Assembly: GCA_013397935.1 (NCBI GenBank)
Contig: VZRN01006772.1
Coordinates: 173,066 to 237,065, forward strand
Direction: 5' to 3'
DNA from: Dasyornis broadbenti
Taxonomy: Eukaryota; Chordata; Aves; Passeriformes; Dasyornithidae
DNA length: 64,000 bases
The stretch's first letter is position 1, and every line of letters starts with the position of its first letter. The notes below the pieces were generated by a model. That model saw nothing but the letters and a program-made list of their open reading frames with translations. It ran no database searches and was not told where the DNA came from. A program made the translations under genes and the position numbers. Positions 14,275 to 24,892 of the stretch are shown here, piece by piece.

Positions 14275-17200
14275 AAACTGAAGCAAGCTCCTGGTGCACA
14301 GTAGAGGTGTCTCATGTCCCTCTGATCCCTGCTCGTATTTCACACAAGAAGGAGATTTCTCCCAGTAGCCAAAATGATTAGATAGAGTAAGTTAGGTCAT
14401 CACGAGTGTCTGTGTGGGCAGCCGGGATGCCAACACAGCTTTTGGGAGAGCATTTAGTGAGGAAGATGATGTGAAAATCATCTCTACTTGCTGTGAGTGG
14501 TGGCTCCGGACCCCACTGTCTCCCTAAGCCAGGGGGTCCCACATCACTCCCAGGCTTGGCTCTGGAGTAAACAGTGCTCTGGAGTCTGTCCTTGCTGTTC
14601 ACTGTCAGAGTTTACTCTTGAGACAGAGCTAAAAATAAAGGCATTCATTGCTTTGTATGCTTTGGTTTAGGGTACTATAAACAGCAAAGTGATTCCAGGA
14701 TCAAATGCTGTTCACAGTGCGGCATGTGAGAGAAAGGCCTATATGAAAGCAGAAGAATAGACAGTGTAGCCATTTTCCTTGAAAAACTTGGGTGTTTTTG
14801 CTTTTGTTAGAATGATTCATCCTGTTACTCACTGTGGGAGTGGTAATTGCCACATGGTAGGAGCTCTGTCACCTTCTTAAGGTGAATCTGAGAGAGTCAG
14901 GCTGGTACATGCAGTAATTGTTTTTGGAGGAAGTGTCGGCTATAAAAGACGGTCTCTTCTAGTGTGTTTGCAAAGTGAAACTCTCTCTCTTGGGCTCCAT
15001 GCTAAGCTGATGTTTTTACTTAGGACTCATCATTGGTCTGATTATTAAATATAATTTACTTGTAAATTGTTATGTATCTTGACTAAGTTCTGCCTGTCCA
15101 GTGCAACTTAGAAAGCAGGAACAGCATTTGTTTCGTGCTATTTAAGAATTCTGACCTAAAAGTATTTATGGTTTAAAGATGATTAAGTCAAGGTAAAAAA
15201 AACTACACAGAAATGATGTGCCATTGTTTTACACTGTAATTTGCAGGATAGATAAACTTACAGGCTGCTCTGAGAGGTTATTTTGTAATTACCCCCTCCA
15301 GCATGCATTTTAAGATCATCACGATACAGAAAAGCACTTAAATGTGATTAAATGCTTCAGTGAATTAAAAGATCACTGAACGTGGTAGCTGGCTGAGGAC
15401 AGAGCAAAAAGGGTCATCTGAAACTCAATTTCTCCTGTGTAATTTGCCAGAGTAGCTCAGAGCAGCCTCGGGTCCTGGAGGGAATCTCTTGTTGACCTTG
15501 GATGACCAAGGCACATCGGCAGAAAATGCCAGTGCAGCCTGGGCCTGAAGTTGCCTTCAGTCCAACACTGAGGACCTAAACAGCTCTGTGCACCAAGTGT
15601 CTTAGCTCAACACAAAGAGAACATCTTATAACTCCTATTTTTTTTTTTCTAATTTTGTGGAAGTAGCTATTTTAAAAATATTTTTTACAAACTACAATAC
15701 CTGTGGGTGAAAATAAAAAGGAAGTGCTTCCTATTTTTCAAATGTGTATTTCATTAAGTACATATTGGTACAGTTCCAAAGAGAATATTTTCTAACAAGA
15801 TGGATTTTCTGTAGAGGAATGTCAGCTTGATGAGCTGAAGGGATCTTTTACAGTAAGGGAAGAACAAATCCTTTGTTAAATGTTACTCCAGTTTTTGTTG
15901 CTAAATATATAGACATGCAGTTTTTCTCTGGAAGTTGGAGGAAGTGTTTTTTCACTCAAGGCAAGAAACTGTCCCAGATATTTGACTGTGACACTTCAAA
16001 ATGGAACATTGTGGCAGGAAAAAATGGGGTGCAGGCAGATGCCAGTACAGTGAGGCATAGAATGGGAAGGTTTTTAGGGGACAGATATTGTTCAAGGTCG
16101 CAGTACTTTGTGATTGCTCCTTGGGCCTGGAGAAACAGGACCATGGAACAGCATGAAGGAATCTGTCATGTAACAGTAATAATTATAATAGAAAAGAAAA
16201 CGTTGTGAAGAGCAGTAAAATCTCCTAAGAGATCAAGTAACTGAGCAGAAGGTCCTCACTGCTCCACAGAACTCAGTGCTGTAAGTAGCCACAGTGTGCA
16301 TCATTTCCTTGGCTTGTGGGTGGACTCAGACTGCTGCTGTGTCCTGTGCTCATCCTTCTCTCTGGCCTTCACAAAATCAGTTTGTGGTAAGATGCGTTTG
16401 GTTATGTCCCAATGGGGTTGGTGTATGGAGCAGTTGGATACAGCGGCTTCAGAGCCACTTCAGGGGCATCAGGGATTGGCTCGAGTGGTGCTTGCTAACA
16501 GCCAAAGGAGCTGGTGTCAGTCGTGGGATTACGTTAAAAGAGCTTCTGATTCATCTTGCCTGTGGAATATATATTTTCAGTTAATTAACCTTTTCCTTTG
16601 CTCCTGAAGTAATTCTTGCAGGCCCTTCTCTGTTTTGAACAACTTTCTAATGATGGATTTGATCTTTGATACCTAAGAGTCATCTCAGGAGATCTCACTC
16701 TCTGATCCTCTCTCATATTTGAGTCCTTACTTGTTTGTTATATATCTACTTCAAAACTACACTGAAAAGAGTTAATGGAGAGTGCAGAGTTAGGAGAGGC
16801 TTTTGCAACCTCTGTTTGACCCAGTCACATCCCAACATCACCGTGCAGGCTTCAATTACACATGCCCCTAATGCTTTTTCCACCAGCTCCTGCTGCATTC
16901 CATGAACCAACTAATGATACACATTTAATGAACAGCTATTCCATAGCTTGTTTCCCACTCGTTGCTCGATTTGTGGCCCCAGGCCTTATTTAGAGCATGT
17001 TGTTTAAACATCCCTTTGAAGACAGTATTATTAGTCCCTTGGGGCTCATCTGTCGTGCTCATCAAAGCCCATCCAGTGTGTGGAAAATAATTAATTCATT
17101 TTCATTATGTTTTTGTTAAGTGAAGGGACACAATTATTCCTGTTCAGTGGATGGAATGCTGAAAGACAGGGAGATAAATGACAGTCAAAAGTTTTGAGTG

Positions 17201-18496
17201 TTTGGACCTTAGTTGAGGAAGACAGGGACTTTTTTTTTCCAAGTTAGTGTATTTCATCTCACTGATCCCAGGTTGAAATGTCCTCTTGACTGTGATTATT
17301 CCTGAGAGTTTTTAACCCTTGGAGGAAAAGATCAGAAGGTGGATGATGAGCATTCAGAAAAATGAGAAACTTTCTGTGAACAGCTTGTTTTTAAGCACCT
17401 GTCTTGTATGAAGCATGAGGAGGGGACAGATGGAGCAGCATGGGTGCTGTTATTGGATGTGCTGATCGGTTGCTCTGGCTGTGAGGACAATGTCCTGCTC
17501 CTTGTCCTACACTGTGTATTCCAATTTCTCTAAATCCATCTGCAAATCAGACACCAGATGCTCTTGCTCTGAATCTCCTGTTGATCCCTTGGTGTGGCCA
17601 TCTCAGCCCCGAGAGCGAGGTGGCTCTGGAGAAGTAACAGATACGAAATACGGTTAGAGTATATATAAAGCATCAGTACAGGTAAAATTAAAGTTACATG
17701 GGTGCATTTGCTAATTCATTTTCTTTACTTCTGGAACAGTAGACCTGTAGTAGATCTGATCCTCTTTACCTTTTCCTGTCTGGTTTGGGAGAATATTAGC
17801 TTTAGGAAACACTGACTCTTCTCTCCATCTCCCCGTTTTCAACCTGCAGGGTAATTCTCTGCCCCTCCTGTGCCACTGGTACCATTCCCACGTTCAGTCC
17901 TGGTTCTTCTTGCCGACAGCGTTGGCAACCCGGTTACCCAATTTGTGTTTTTTGGTCCAAAACATGTGGATGTAAAACCTTTAATAGCTAAACTCTTTCA
18001 GATGAGCATTTCAAATTCATCTTGAGACAGTATCAAAAACTTTATATTCAAGAGGTGAAAATGTGATCAGAATATTTTACAGGAAAAGGAAACTGGTACC
18101 TAGTGAGGTAGGTTCTATATAGTAATCATAACCAACAGCCACACCTACAGGAATTGCAACCGTAGAGGCTCATTTGAATATTTGGCAAGAAAAAAAGAGT
18201 TGTTCTTTATTTTGTTACATTCTGCTGAAAATATGACGCATTTCTCTTGTTTGTGCATGCTAAATGATACGAATACTGTATTTTATAGAAGCCATGACAC
18301 AAACCTCTATTCTGATATTCCTTTCTATCATAAGTGATTTCAGATTTTGTTTCTGGTAGTCTTTTCTTTGCCAGATGAACACACACACAAAAAAAAGAAA
18401 TCTCAATTCCTTGACTCCAAAATAAACCATAAATTAACAGTTATCTGAAGAACAATAATTGAAGGCATAAGAGAAGAATGCTTTGAGCTAGAAAGT

Positions 18497-18538
18497 CTCC
18501 ATGGCAAGTGTCTGGTTACTATAGCAATCGCCATGGAG
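18497..18538. promoter_or_regulatory. 9-base inverted repeat enclosing an RFX-like X-box
   Basis: Arms ctccatggc (18497-18505) and gccatggag (18530-18538) are perfect reverse complements. The 24-base loop contains gttactatagcaat (18515-18528), close to the RFX X-box pattern of two GTTRCC-type half-sites. The sequence pattern is direct; binding is inference. Confidence 0.3.
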
Positions 18539-20077
18539 CATGTGACCAGCATGATAATTGCAGGGGACTTAAGAGCCTTTTCTCCTGCCTAAGTTCGATG
18601 TCTTCTCAACAGAGGTGTTATGTGAGGTCACATCCCTGCAATCCTGACTCCCAGATGGATGGATAATGCAAACGATCAATTTGCAGCTCCCACTGGACAC
18701 AAAATGGTGCCTTCAATTCATGGGTTTTAATTTGTTTGATCTACAGCACACCACAATTGAGAGCAGGAATTTCTTCTCCCCAGTCCAGTGTGTTTTAAAT
18801 CTACATTTTGACTGTTGGTTTGTGTAGCAATGGTTGCCGTGTATGTGTTTTGTGGAGCACTTTGAACTATGCAGACAACCCTATCTCTGCAGAACTTAGC
18901 TGATGATTTTAATGCAGAAATGCAGTTGAATCCCAGCAACTCGGAGGTGTTAATATTGAGGGACAAAGGAACTTAGCATTGCATTAAAATGGCCTGTTGT
19001 TTTAAAGTTAATTCTGTCTTTAGATGTTTACTGCCTGTGTCTAGTGAGTGTGGTGGCCTGACTTCAATAATGAGAACAAAATAGAAAACACTCTTTCTAG
19101 AAAGAAAAAAATGTCAAATTTGCCTTCTGCATGACTTCATTTTTCAGTGGATATTTGGATAGGTAGCCTCCAATTCCTTCCAGCATATGGCACTGCTGAT
19201 TTGACTTTCATCAGTGTTTAAAGGCCGTTGAGAATCCTGCGAAAACACCTTGAATATTGGCAGTTCCTTGCCAGTTTCATGGAATGATGCTTTTCTAGAG
19301 GACCGAAGAAACAAGGAATAGCGCCAGGTGATTAAATATATATATTTTAAACACATACACAAGTTGTTAACAGTATCAAACTCAGATGTTAAATTGTCAT
19401 GATTTGGAAATATTTACCTTTGAAAGAAGAACCTTTTCTGAAATGCACACTTTCAGTATGTCTGTCCATTGTCAGCTGTCATGTTTGACTGAGGATGAGA
19501 GGATACTACCTATTGTTCTTTACACAAGGATGCAGAGACACCCTCTTTGTTTCAAGGTTGCTAGCAGCAACAGATACTCCTCCGAGGAAATGAGTCACCC
19601 CAGTGGATTTGCCACAGAAATATTTGCTCTCTTTGTGCTGTGTGGAAACCAGTGACGTGAAGTGTTTGTGCTGTGCAGGTGTTGGGGGTCCATCCCCAGA
19701 GACCTAACCTGGCACAGGGAGAGGTGCTCAGCTCTTTCTGCTCTCCACAGCACAGGTGCTGAACTGAAGAGTTCTGAGGTACTATTTTCCTCAGAAATAA
19801 GATGGAGCTGAGATTTCTGATTTATTGTATTCTTATTGATTTTCCTTTTCAAAAAGTGGTTTATTAAAAGAATGGAAGGACACATCAAATGTATTTCCTG
19901 AAAGTTGGCTGCCTGTTTTTTTGGCTAGCCTGCTGTCCTGAGATGACTAAATACCAGGTCAATCATGGCTGTGTAACGGAAATTCAGATTAAAGAAAGAT
20001 CACTTTGTTTTGTGTTTTAGACACAAACTCTGTAACATTCCAATACTTCTTAAACACAGTAGGTTATTTTTCTACAA

Positions 20078-20340
20078 GGATAAGAGGGAATGGCTTCAAA
20101 CTGGCAGGCGGCAGGGTTGGATTTGGTATTGGGAAGAAATTTTTCCCTGTGAGGGTGATGAGGCCTTGGCACAGGTTGCCCAGAGAAGCTGTGGCTGCCC
20201 CATCCCTGGAATTGTTCAAGGCCGGGCTGAGTGGGGTTTGGAGCAATCTGATGCATGGAAGGTGTCCTTGCTTATAGCAGGGGGGTTGGAACAAGATGGT
20301 CTGTAAGGTCCTTTCCAACCTAAGCCAGTCTGTGATTTTT
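20078..20340 (+). repeat. CR1 LINE 3' end, about 260 bases
   Basis: Clear CR1 blocks in order: 'gggaatggcttcaaactg', 'gggaagaaatttttccctgt', 'ggcacaggttgcccagagaa', 'gctgtggctgccccatccct', 'ttcaaggccgggctgag', 'ggttggaacaagatgg', 'aaggtcctttccaacc', then 'tctgtgatt'. Translated fragments resemble the CR1 reverse-transcriptase C-terminus, broken by substitutions. No functional ORF. Confidence 0.93.
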
Positions 20341-20949
20341 AATAGCAAGCTATGGCATGTGGTTGGAGGAATCTGCTTATTAGGAGTTTGTGTTTGCCCT
20401 TTCTGCATCAAGGGGGAAATAAATAGGGAATGTTTATGTAACACGGCGTAAGGATGCTCATTTGCGTAATAAATGCTATTTAACTTCCACGTCATAAAAA
20501 TAATTGTTCAGATTTTAAAATATGGTTAAATAGATGCATAGTTTATCTCTCTTCTCTTACATCTTGGTTTAATGACTCAGTGGTAAACCATAGGCAGCTT
20601 TTTCACCCCCTCCTGCTTTGCTCTGTTGTTGCTCTCTTATCAGGGTGGGCCAGATGGAAGCTGAGGTTCAGCTCAAGGTAACCAGCAGAAACTCCTGTAG
20701 TGGTGGGTCGATGAAATCCCAAATGATGATCTGTGGTGCACTGCTGAGCCGACACAGAGCGCTTACCACACATGGTATTTAGAGGCGATTTTATTAAGCA
20801 TTGAAACAACTGACAGAATATAGGCGTCACCTTTTTAACCATGACAATATTTGCAATTACTCAGCTGGAATAGCTGAGTATTTTAATGCTTTTAACAACT
20901 ACTATGATGTGACAAATGCAGAGGGTTTGCTTTTAATACAGGCAAAGCG

Positions 20950-21090
20950 GAAATAGGTCTCTGGAGATCACGTAGTCCAATCCTTATCTTGGGTCAGGGT
21001 CAGCCAGGGCACATTGCTCAGGACCATGCCTTATGAAGTTTTAGGTATCACTAAGGATTGAGAATTCATAGTCTAGCTAGGTAATCTGTT
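20950..21090 (-). repeat. CR1 LINE fragment, antisense
   Basis: Blocks 'ggtctctggagatcacgtag', 'tccaatccttatcttgggtc', 'agccagggcacattgctcag' and 'gaccatgcc' match the antisense CR1 region before the tail. The similarity fades toward 21090. Confidence 0.75.
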
Positions 21091-24000
21091 AATTTACTTT
21101 AAAATTTTTCTTCTTATGTTTACATAGAAATTCTTGCATTTCAGTTTGTGCCCATTGTCTTCTCTGGGCACCACTGTGAAGAGCCTGTCTTGGTCTTTAC
21201 TCTTGCCTGTTTGTATTTGACACATTGATAAAATACCCCTGGCTTTCAGTTTCCAAACTGTGAAAGTGGAATTTTTTTGACTTGCTGACAACATTGTTTT
21301 AAATTTTCTAATTCTAAAAAATGTATAGTTATTACAGATGCAGAATATGCAGTAAGGTCAGGATGCAGAAAGGCGTTGTAGCTCAACTAAAAGGCAATGT
21401 TCTAATTTTCATTGTGTAAATGCCCACCATTCCAACAAACATCTTTTATGGATCTGCTGCTATTAAATTCAGCAGGAATGGAGCTGATCTTGTAGGATTA
21501 AATTTTTTAGTTGTGGAAGCCACCTAGAATACTGATATAAGGGATGACTCTGGGAAATCCTGTGCCAGACTGACAGTGTAGACATGCCTGAGGTAGTGAT
21601 AAGCCTGCTATCTTGCACAGCAGCAGTGACCCAGCTGCACCTGATGGTCCTGCTGTTGGAGCCATCTGCCAGCAGCTCTAAGGGGACACTCTCCTTTGGC
21701 TTCAGTTGACACGACAACGTGAATGTATTTGGGAGTGAGGGTCGTGGGTCGTGGGTCCCAAGCAGAACTCAGTAAGAAAGCCCTTCTGACTGACCGCACT
21801 TATCAAATTAAAGGGATTCCTTCGGTACTGCTGCCCTGAATGCTGATGTACTGCAGGAAGCTTCTGGCAGTGCTTCACAGAGAATGACCAGCACGCTGCT
21901 GAAGGACTTCCAAGAGAGCTGCTTCACACTTCTGTGTCATTTCTTTTCAGCTCTGTGAAGTAAATTTAATCCAGGGTGAAATCCCCTTGATCAAAGCTGT
22001 CTTAAAGGAGGCAGTTTTATGTTGTTAACCTACAGGTTGTTGCTCGGGACTGGTGTTCAGATGTGGGGTGGATTAAGGCACTCGAGCTAAGCAGCTAGAG
22101 TCAGGTGTAATGAAAACAGCCTGGAAACAGCAAAACTGATGGGATATATCCATGGGAAGTCTCCACACACTAATCCACCTGCTCACCTTAGCACTTATTC
22201 AGGGGAACTGCCCCATCATAATCACCAGCCATTGCTCCTGGTTCTGTGGGTTCACAGATACAGTTTGGAGAGCTGATATCTCCTTTATAAACTGCTGAGG
22301 GCTGATCACGTATGTGACTGCACCCTGTTTCAAGTGAGTTAAAAATGACTTCCTGTGCAATTCGCTGTATTTAAAGTTTATGTCTACCAATTTTTTTCAG
22401 CTAGTACATTTTGTGAGGGAAATACACATGCTATAATTTTTTTTTCTTAATTGCTTTAAATGAGTATGAATGCTTTCAGCAGTTTTGAATACGTAGGACT
22501 TGGCTGTTTGGGCGTTTCTGAGGCAGCTTGTGTGGTTCTTAGGGCCTGATTTTGTGCTGTTATTAGACCTATTATCAGTTGATACCAACTGTGATTCCCT
22601 GGCTGATTGGGTTAAGTTCGTTTGGTTTCTGGGATCGTGGGAAATGAACGCTGGTGTGTTGTTACTGAGCAAGAGCGTTTGTTTTCTTTGACTACACCTA
22701 AAGCTGCATTGCCAAAGGTGAACGCCCAGGATTTGGGGACAGGAGCTAAGAGCAGTTAAGGTTAACGACGTTGGTGTCCTTCAGCAAACTTGTACACCTG
22801 AATTTGGGGTGGTTTTGTAGCTTAAATACTTGTCACAACAGGCTTTTCCAGTGTTTTGTTTGTGGGCAGTGTCACACTGTAGCCTTGATTCCCCAGGGAG
22901 TGGTGTGACAGTGACACTCTCGAGTACTGATGGAAAAAAAGGAAAGGTCAGGTGAGAAATGTGGAGCTGCACGATGGAAATTGGAAATCCTCAAACTGTG
23001 TTTTTCTCTCTTGCTCCTCCCTCACACCTTCCAGCCTGCACTTAGCACTGGCTGCCTCCCTGGGGTGCTGCCCTTGTGCTACTCACAGTGACTCCCAGAG
23101 AATTCTTCCTTTCAGCAGGCATCAAGCCTTCCATCATTAAAGTCTCTCGGGAAAATCTGCTCATTTCCTGGCTATCGTGGAAGTCTCCTGCAATCCTGTT
23201 TCCTTCCTTTTTTAAGCTTGAAGACTGAAAATCTAGAATTAAAAATATAATTAAAAGTCGCATCTCTTTTAGGGACAGAGGGGCAAGTGAGGGATTTGGC
23301 TGAGTGAGAGACTGTATTCTTCATCCCCTTTACATCGCTGCAATTTTGCGTCTGGATTTTCAGAGCCATCATGCATGATCGTTAGTTACAAGAACCGTCA
23401 TGTGTGATTGAAGTTTACATCATCTTTACGTTCAGAAATATCTGTGGTTTAATTTTTTTGATTGTGCAAGAAATATTGTAAGAAGAAAACACAAAATGCA
23501 TCATCTTCACATACTTCAACAATGTGCTTAACCCAAGAATCACTTACTGGGAATAAATAAATGTCAGACAAAGACTGTCAGTGGCTTGGGGATGAATTTG
23601 TGCAAAATTTGACTAAAATGAGGAGTGGGAGATGACCTCTCTCTTTAAAACTAGCATCTGTGTGTAGAGCAGGCGTGTTTGTAAATTTTAAAAATAACTG
23701 CATCTCCACAGGTTCCCCAAATGAATTCCATGGATGTCTGACGCTGATAACAAATGACTGTTGTACGTCTTCCCCAAAATCCTTGCTGTGACTGTGATTG
23801 CAGCTCTAATTATGGCACAACAGATGCAGTGTTGTATAGCACCCGCCTTCTTCAAGATCTGTAGCTCCCCTTACTTCTACATGAGTTATTTCTCGTTTTA
23901 GTCTAGAATTTACTACTGCTCACAGTAACAAAGGAGTCACTCTTAAAGTAAGGAAAAGAAAAAGAGATTTTGAGATTGTTACACTGCTCACATTGTTGTT

Positions 24001-24485
24001 GTGCTGCAGATGTTCGTTGTGTTCGCAGACAGCGCGATTGTGGGAGAGTGAATTCATGCCTCACTGGGTCCTTTCCACTTTCTCCAGCCTTTCCTCTGCT
24101 GAGTAAGCAGTTAAAGGCAGTTTTTTTCTTTTGTTCCCCAGCCTTCACTGCTGTTGGAGAAGGAGGGCAAGTTAATATTGGCTATTTTTTTTCAGTTGAA
24201 AGTGGAACAGCATAATTTATTTTTTCTTTTTAAAGAATTCATCAGAAGAAATAGAAGAATGCATTTACATGTGAATGTTGCTGTGTTGTTCTTCCAGCCC
24301 AAGGAGGAGGTGATTTATTTTAGTAGTACAAACTAACGCCTTGTGCTGTGCCAATCATGCTGCCATTGTCTGCTTTGATACTGACAGTGAATCATCCCTT
24401 GGAAGTTCAGAGTTGTGGCCAAATACCTCGCTCACGTGTATGGGTCTGGGGACAAGGAGGGTGTGTGAGCAGCATCTCGTCCCTC

Positions 24486-24645
24486 AGGGACGCCCCGTCC
24501 CTCGAAGTGTCCAAGGCCAGGCTGGACGGGGCAGGTTGCTTGGTGCAGCCTAATCCAGTGGAGGGTGTCCCTGCCCAAGGCAGGGGGCTGGGACTAGGAG
24601 ATGAGCTTCAAGAGTCTTTTCCAACCCCAACCGGTCTGTGATTCC
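24486..24645 (+). repeat. CR1 LINE 3' end directly upstream of the ANK2 CpG island
   Basis: Blocks 'gtgtccaaggccaggctgga', 'gtggagggtgtccctgccca', 'ggcagggggctgggactag', 'ttttccaaccccaacc' and 'tctgtgattcc' are CR1 3'-end sequence. The element ends about 166 bases before the ANK2 start codon, so it lies within the proximal promoter or 5' UTR. Confidence 0.9.
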
Positions 24646-24774
24646 AACATCGTTTCTCCCCGGAGCATCACCCCCTGCCCGGGCGCGCCNGGCAACGCCG
24701 CCGCTGTCGCTGTGCCCGCCCCCGGCCCTGCCCCGGCGGTGCCACCCTCGGCTGGGGCTGGGCGCGGAGCCTGC

Positions 24775-24810
24775 ATGGCACGGCACGGCGCCGGCAGTGC
24801 CGCTCGCTAG
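24775..24810 (+). other. Upstream ORF (11 codons plus stop) abutting the ANK2 start
   Basis: An ATG at 24775 opens a frame encoding MARHGAGSAAR and stops at TAG (24808-24810). The ANK2 ATG starts at 24812, one base after that stop. The -3 base is T (weak context) and +4 is G. If the transcript starts upstream of 24775, this uORF could tune translation of the exon-A isoform through leaky scanning or re-initiation. Whether the peptide is made is unknown. Confidence 0.55.
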
Positions 24811-24811
24811 G

Positions 24812-24892
24812 ATGAACGAGGAGGCGGCCCAGAAGAGCGACGGCGGCGAGAAGTGCAACGGCGGCAGCCAGCGGAGGAAGAGACCCAAGAAG
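24812..24892 (+). CDS. ANK2: ANK2 (ankyrin-B) first coding exon, canonical N-terminus (exon A)
   Basis: Seen: an ATG with A at -3, 27 codons, then AAG|GTGGGA, a phase-0 splice donor. The peptide begins MNEEAAQKSD and ends SQRRKRPKK. Known: mammalian ankyrin-B begins MMNEDAAQKSD, continues with GEKFNG and SQRRKRPKK, then enters the ankyrin repeats through a segment starting SDSNASFLRAARAG. The match is near-identical in length and sequence, with conservative changes (E for D, G for S) and C for F. Ankyrin-B is a large membrane-skeleton adaptor linking ion channels, transporters and adhesion molecules to spectrin; this exon supplies the basic tail before the repeats. The frame is open upstream to about 24638 but has no earlier in-frame ATG, so this ATG is the natural start. 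The codon just before it is AGG, where mammals have a second ATG. The exon is GC-rich and lies in a CpG island. The next exon is outside the window. Confidence 0.93.

Larger units (their letters stand above)
1..24485. other. Non-coding DNA upstream of ANK2 exon A (intergenic or far-upstream intron)
   Basis: No exon could be supported here. Open frames are short, lack recognisable domains, and many start at GTG or TTG. What is present: five diverged CR1 fragments (listed separately), A/T-rich stretches such as 240-380, a TA/CA microsatellite near 10.3 kb, a TTA/T tract near 14.25 kb, a 28-base tandem duplication near 13.0 kb and a few RFX-like motifs. Mammalian ANK2 is known to have a first exon far upstream of the exon-A promoter, so this stretch may be intronic for some transcripts. 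That is inference, because no exon of such a transcript is visible here. Confidence 0.6.

Noticed and set aside
20005..20306. Open frames of 90-98 codons on the + strand and 143 on the - strand
   Set aside because: They fall largely within a CR1 LINE fragment and its antisense, so they are repeat remnants and not host genes.
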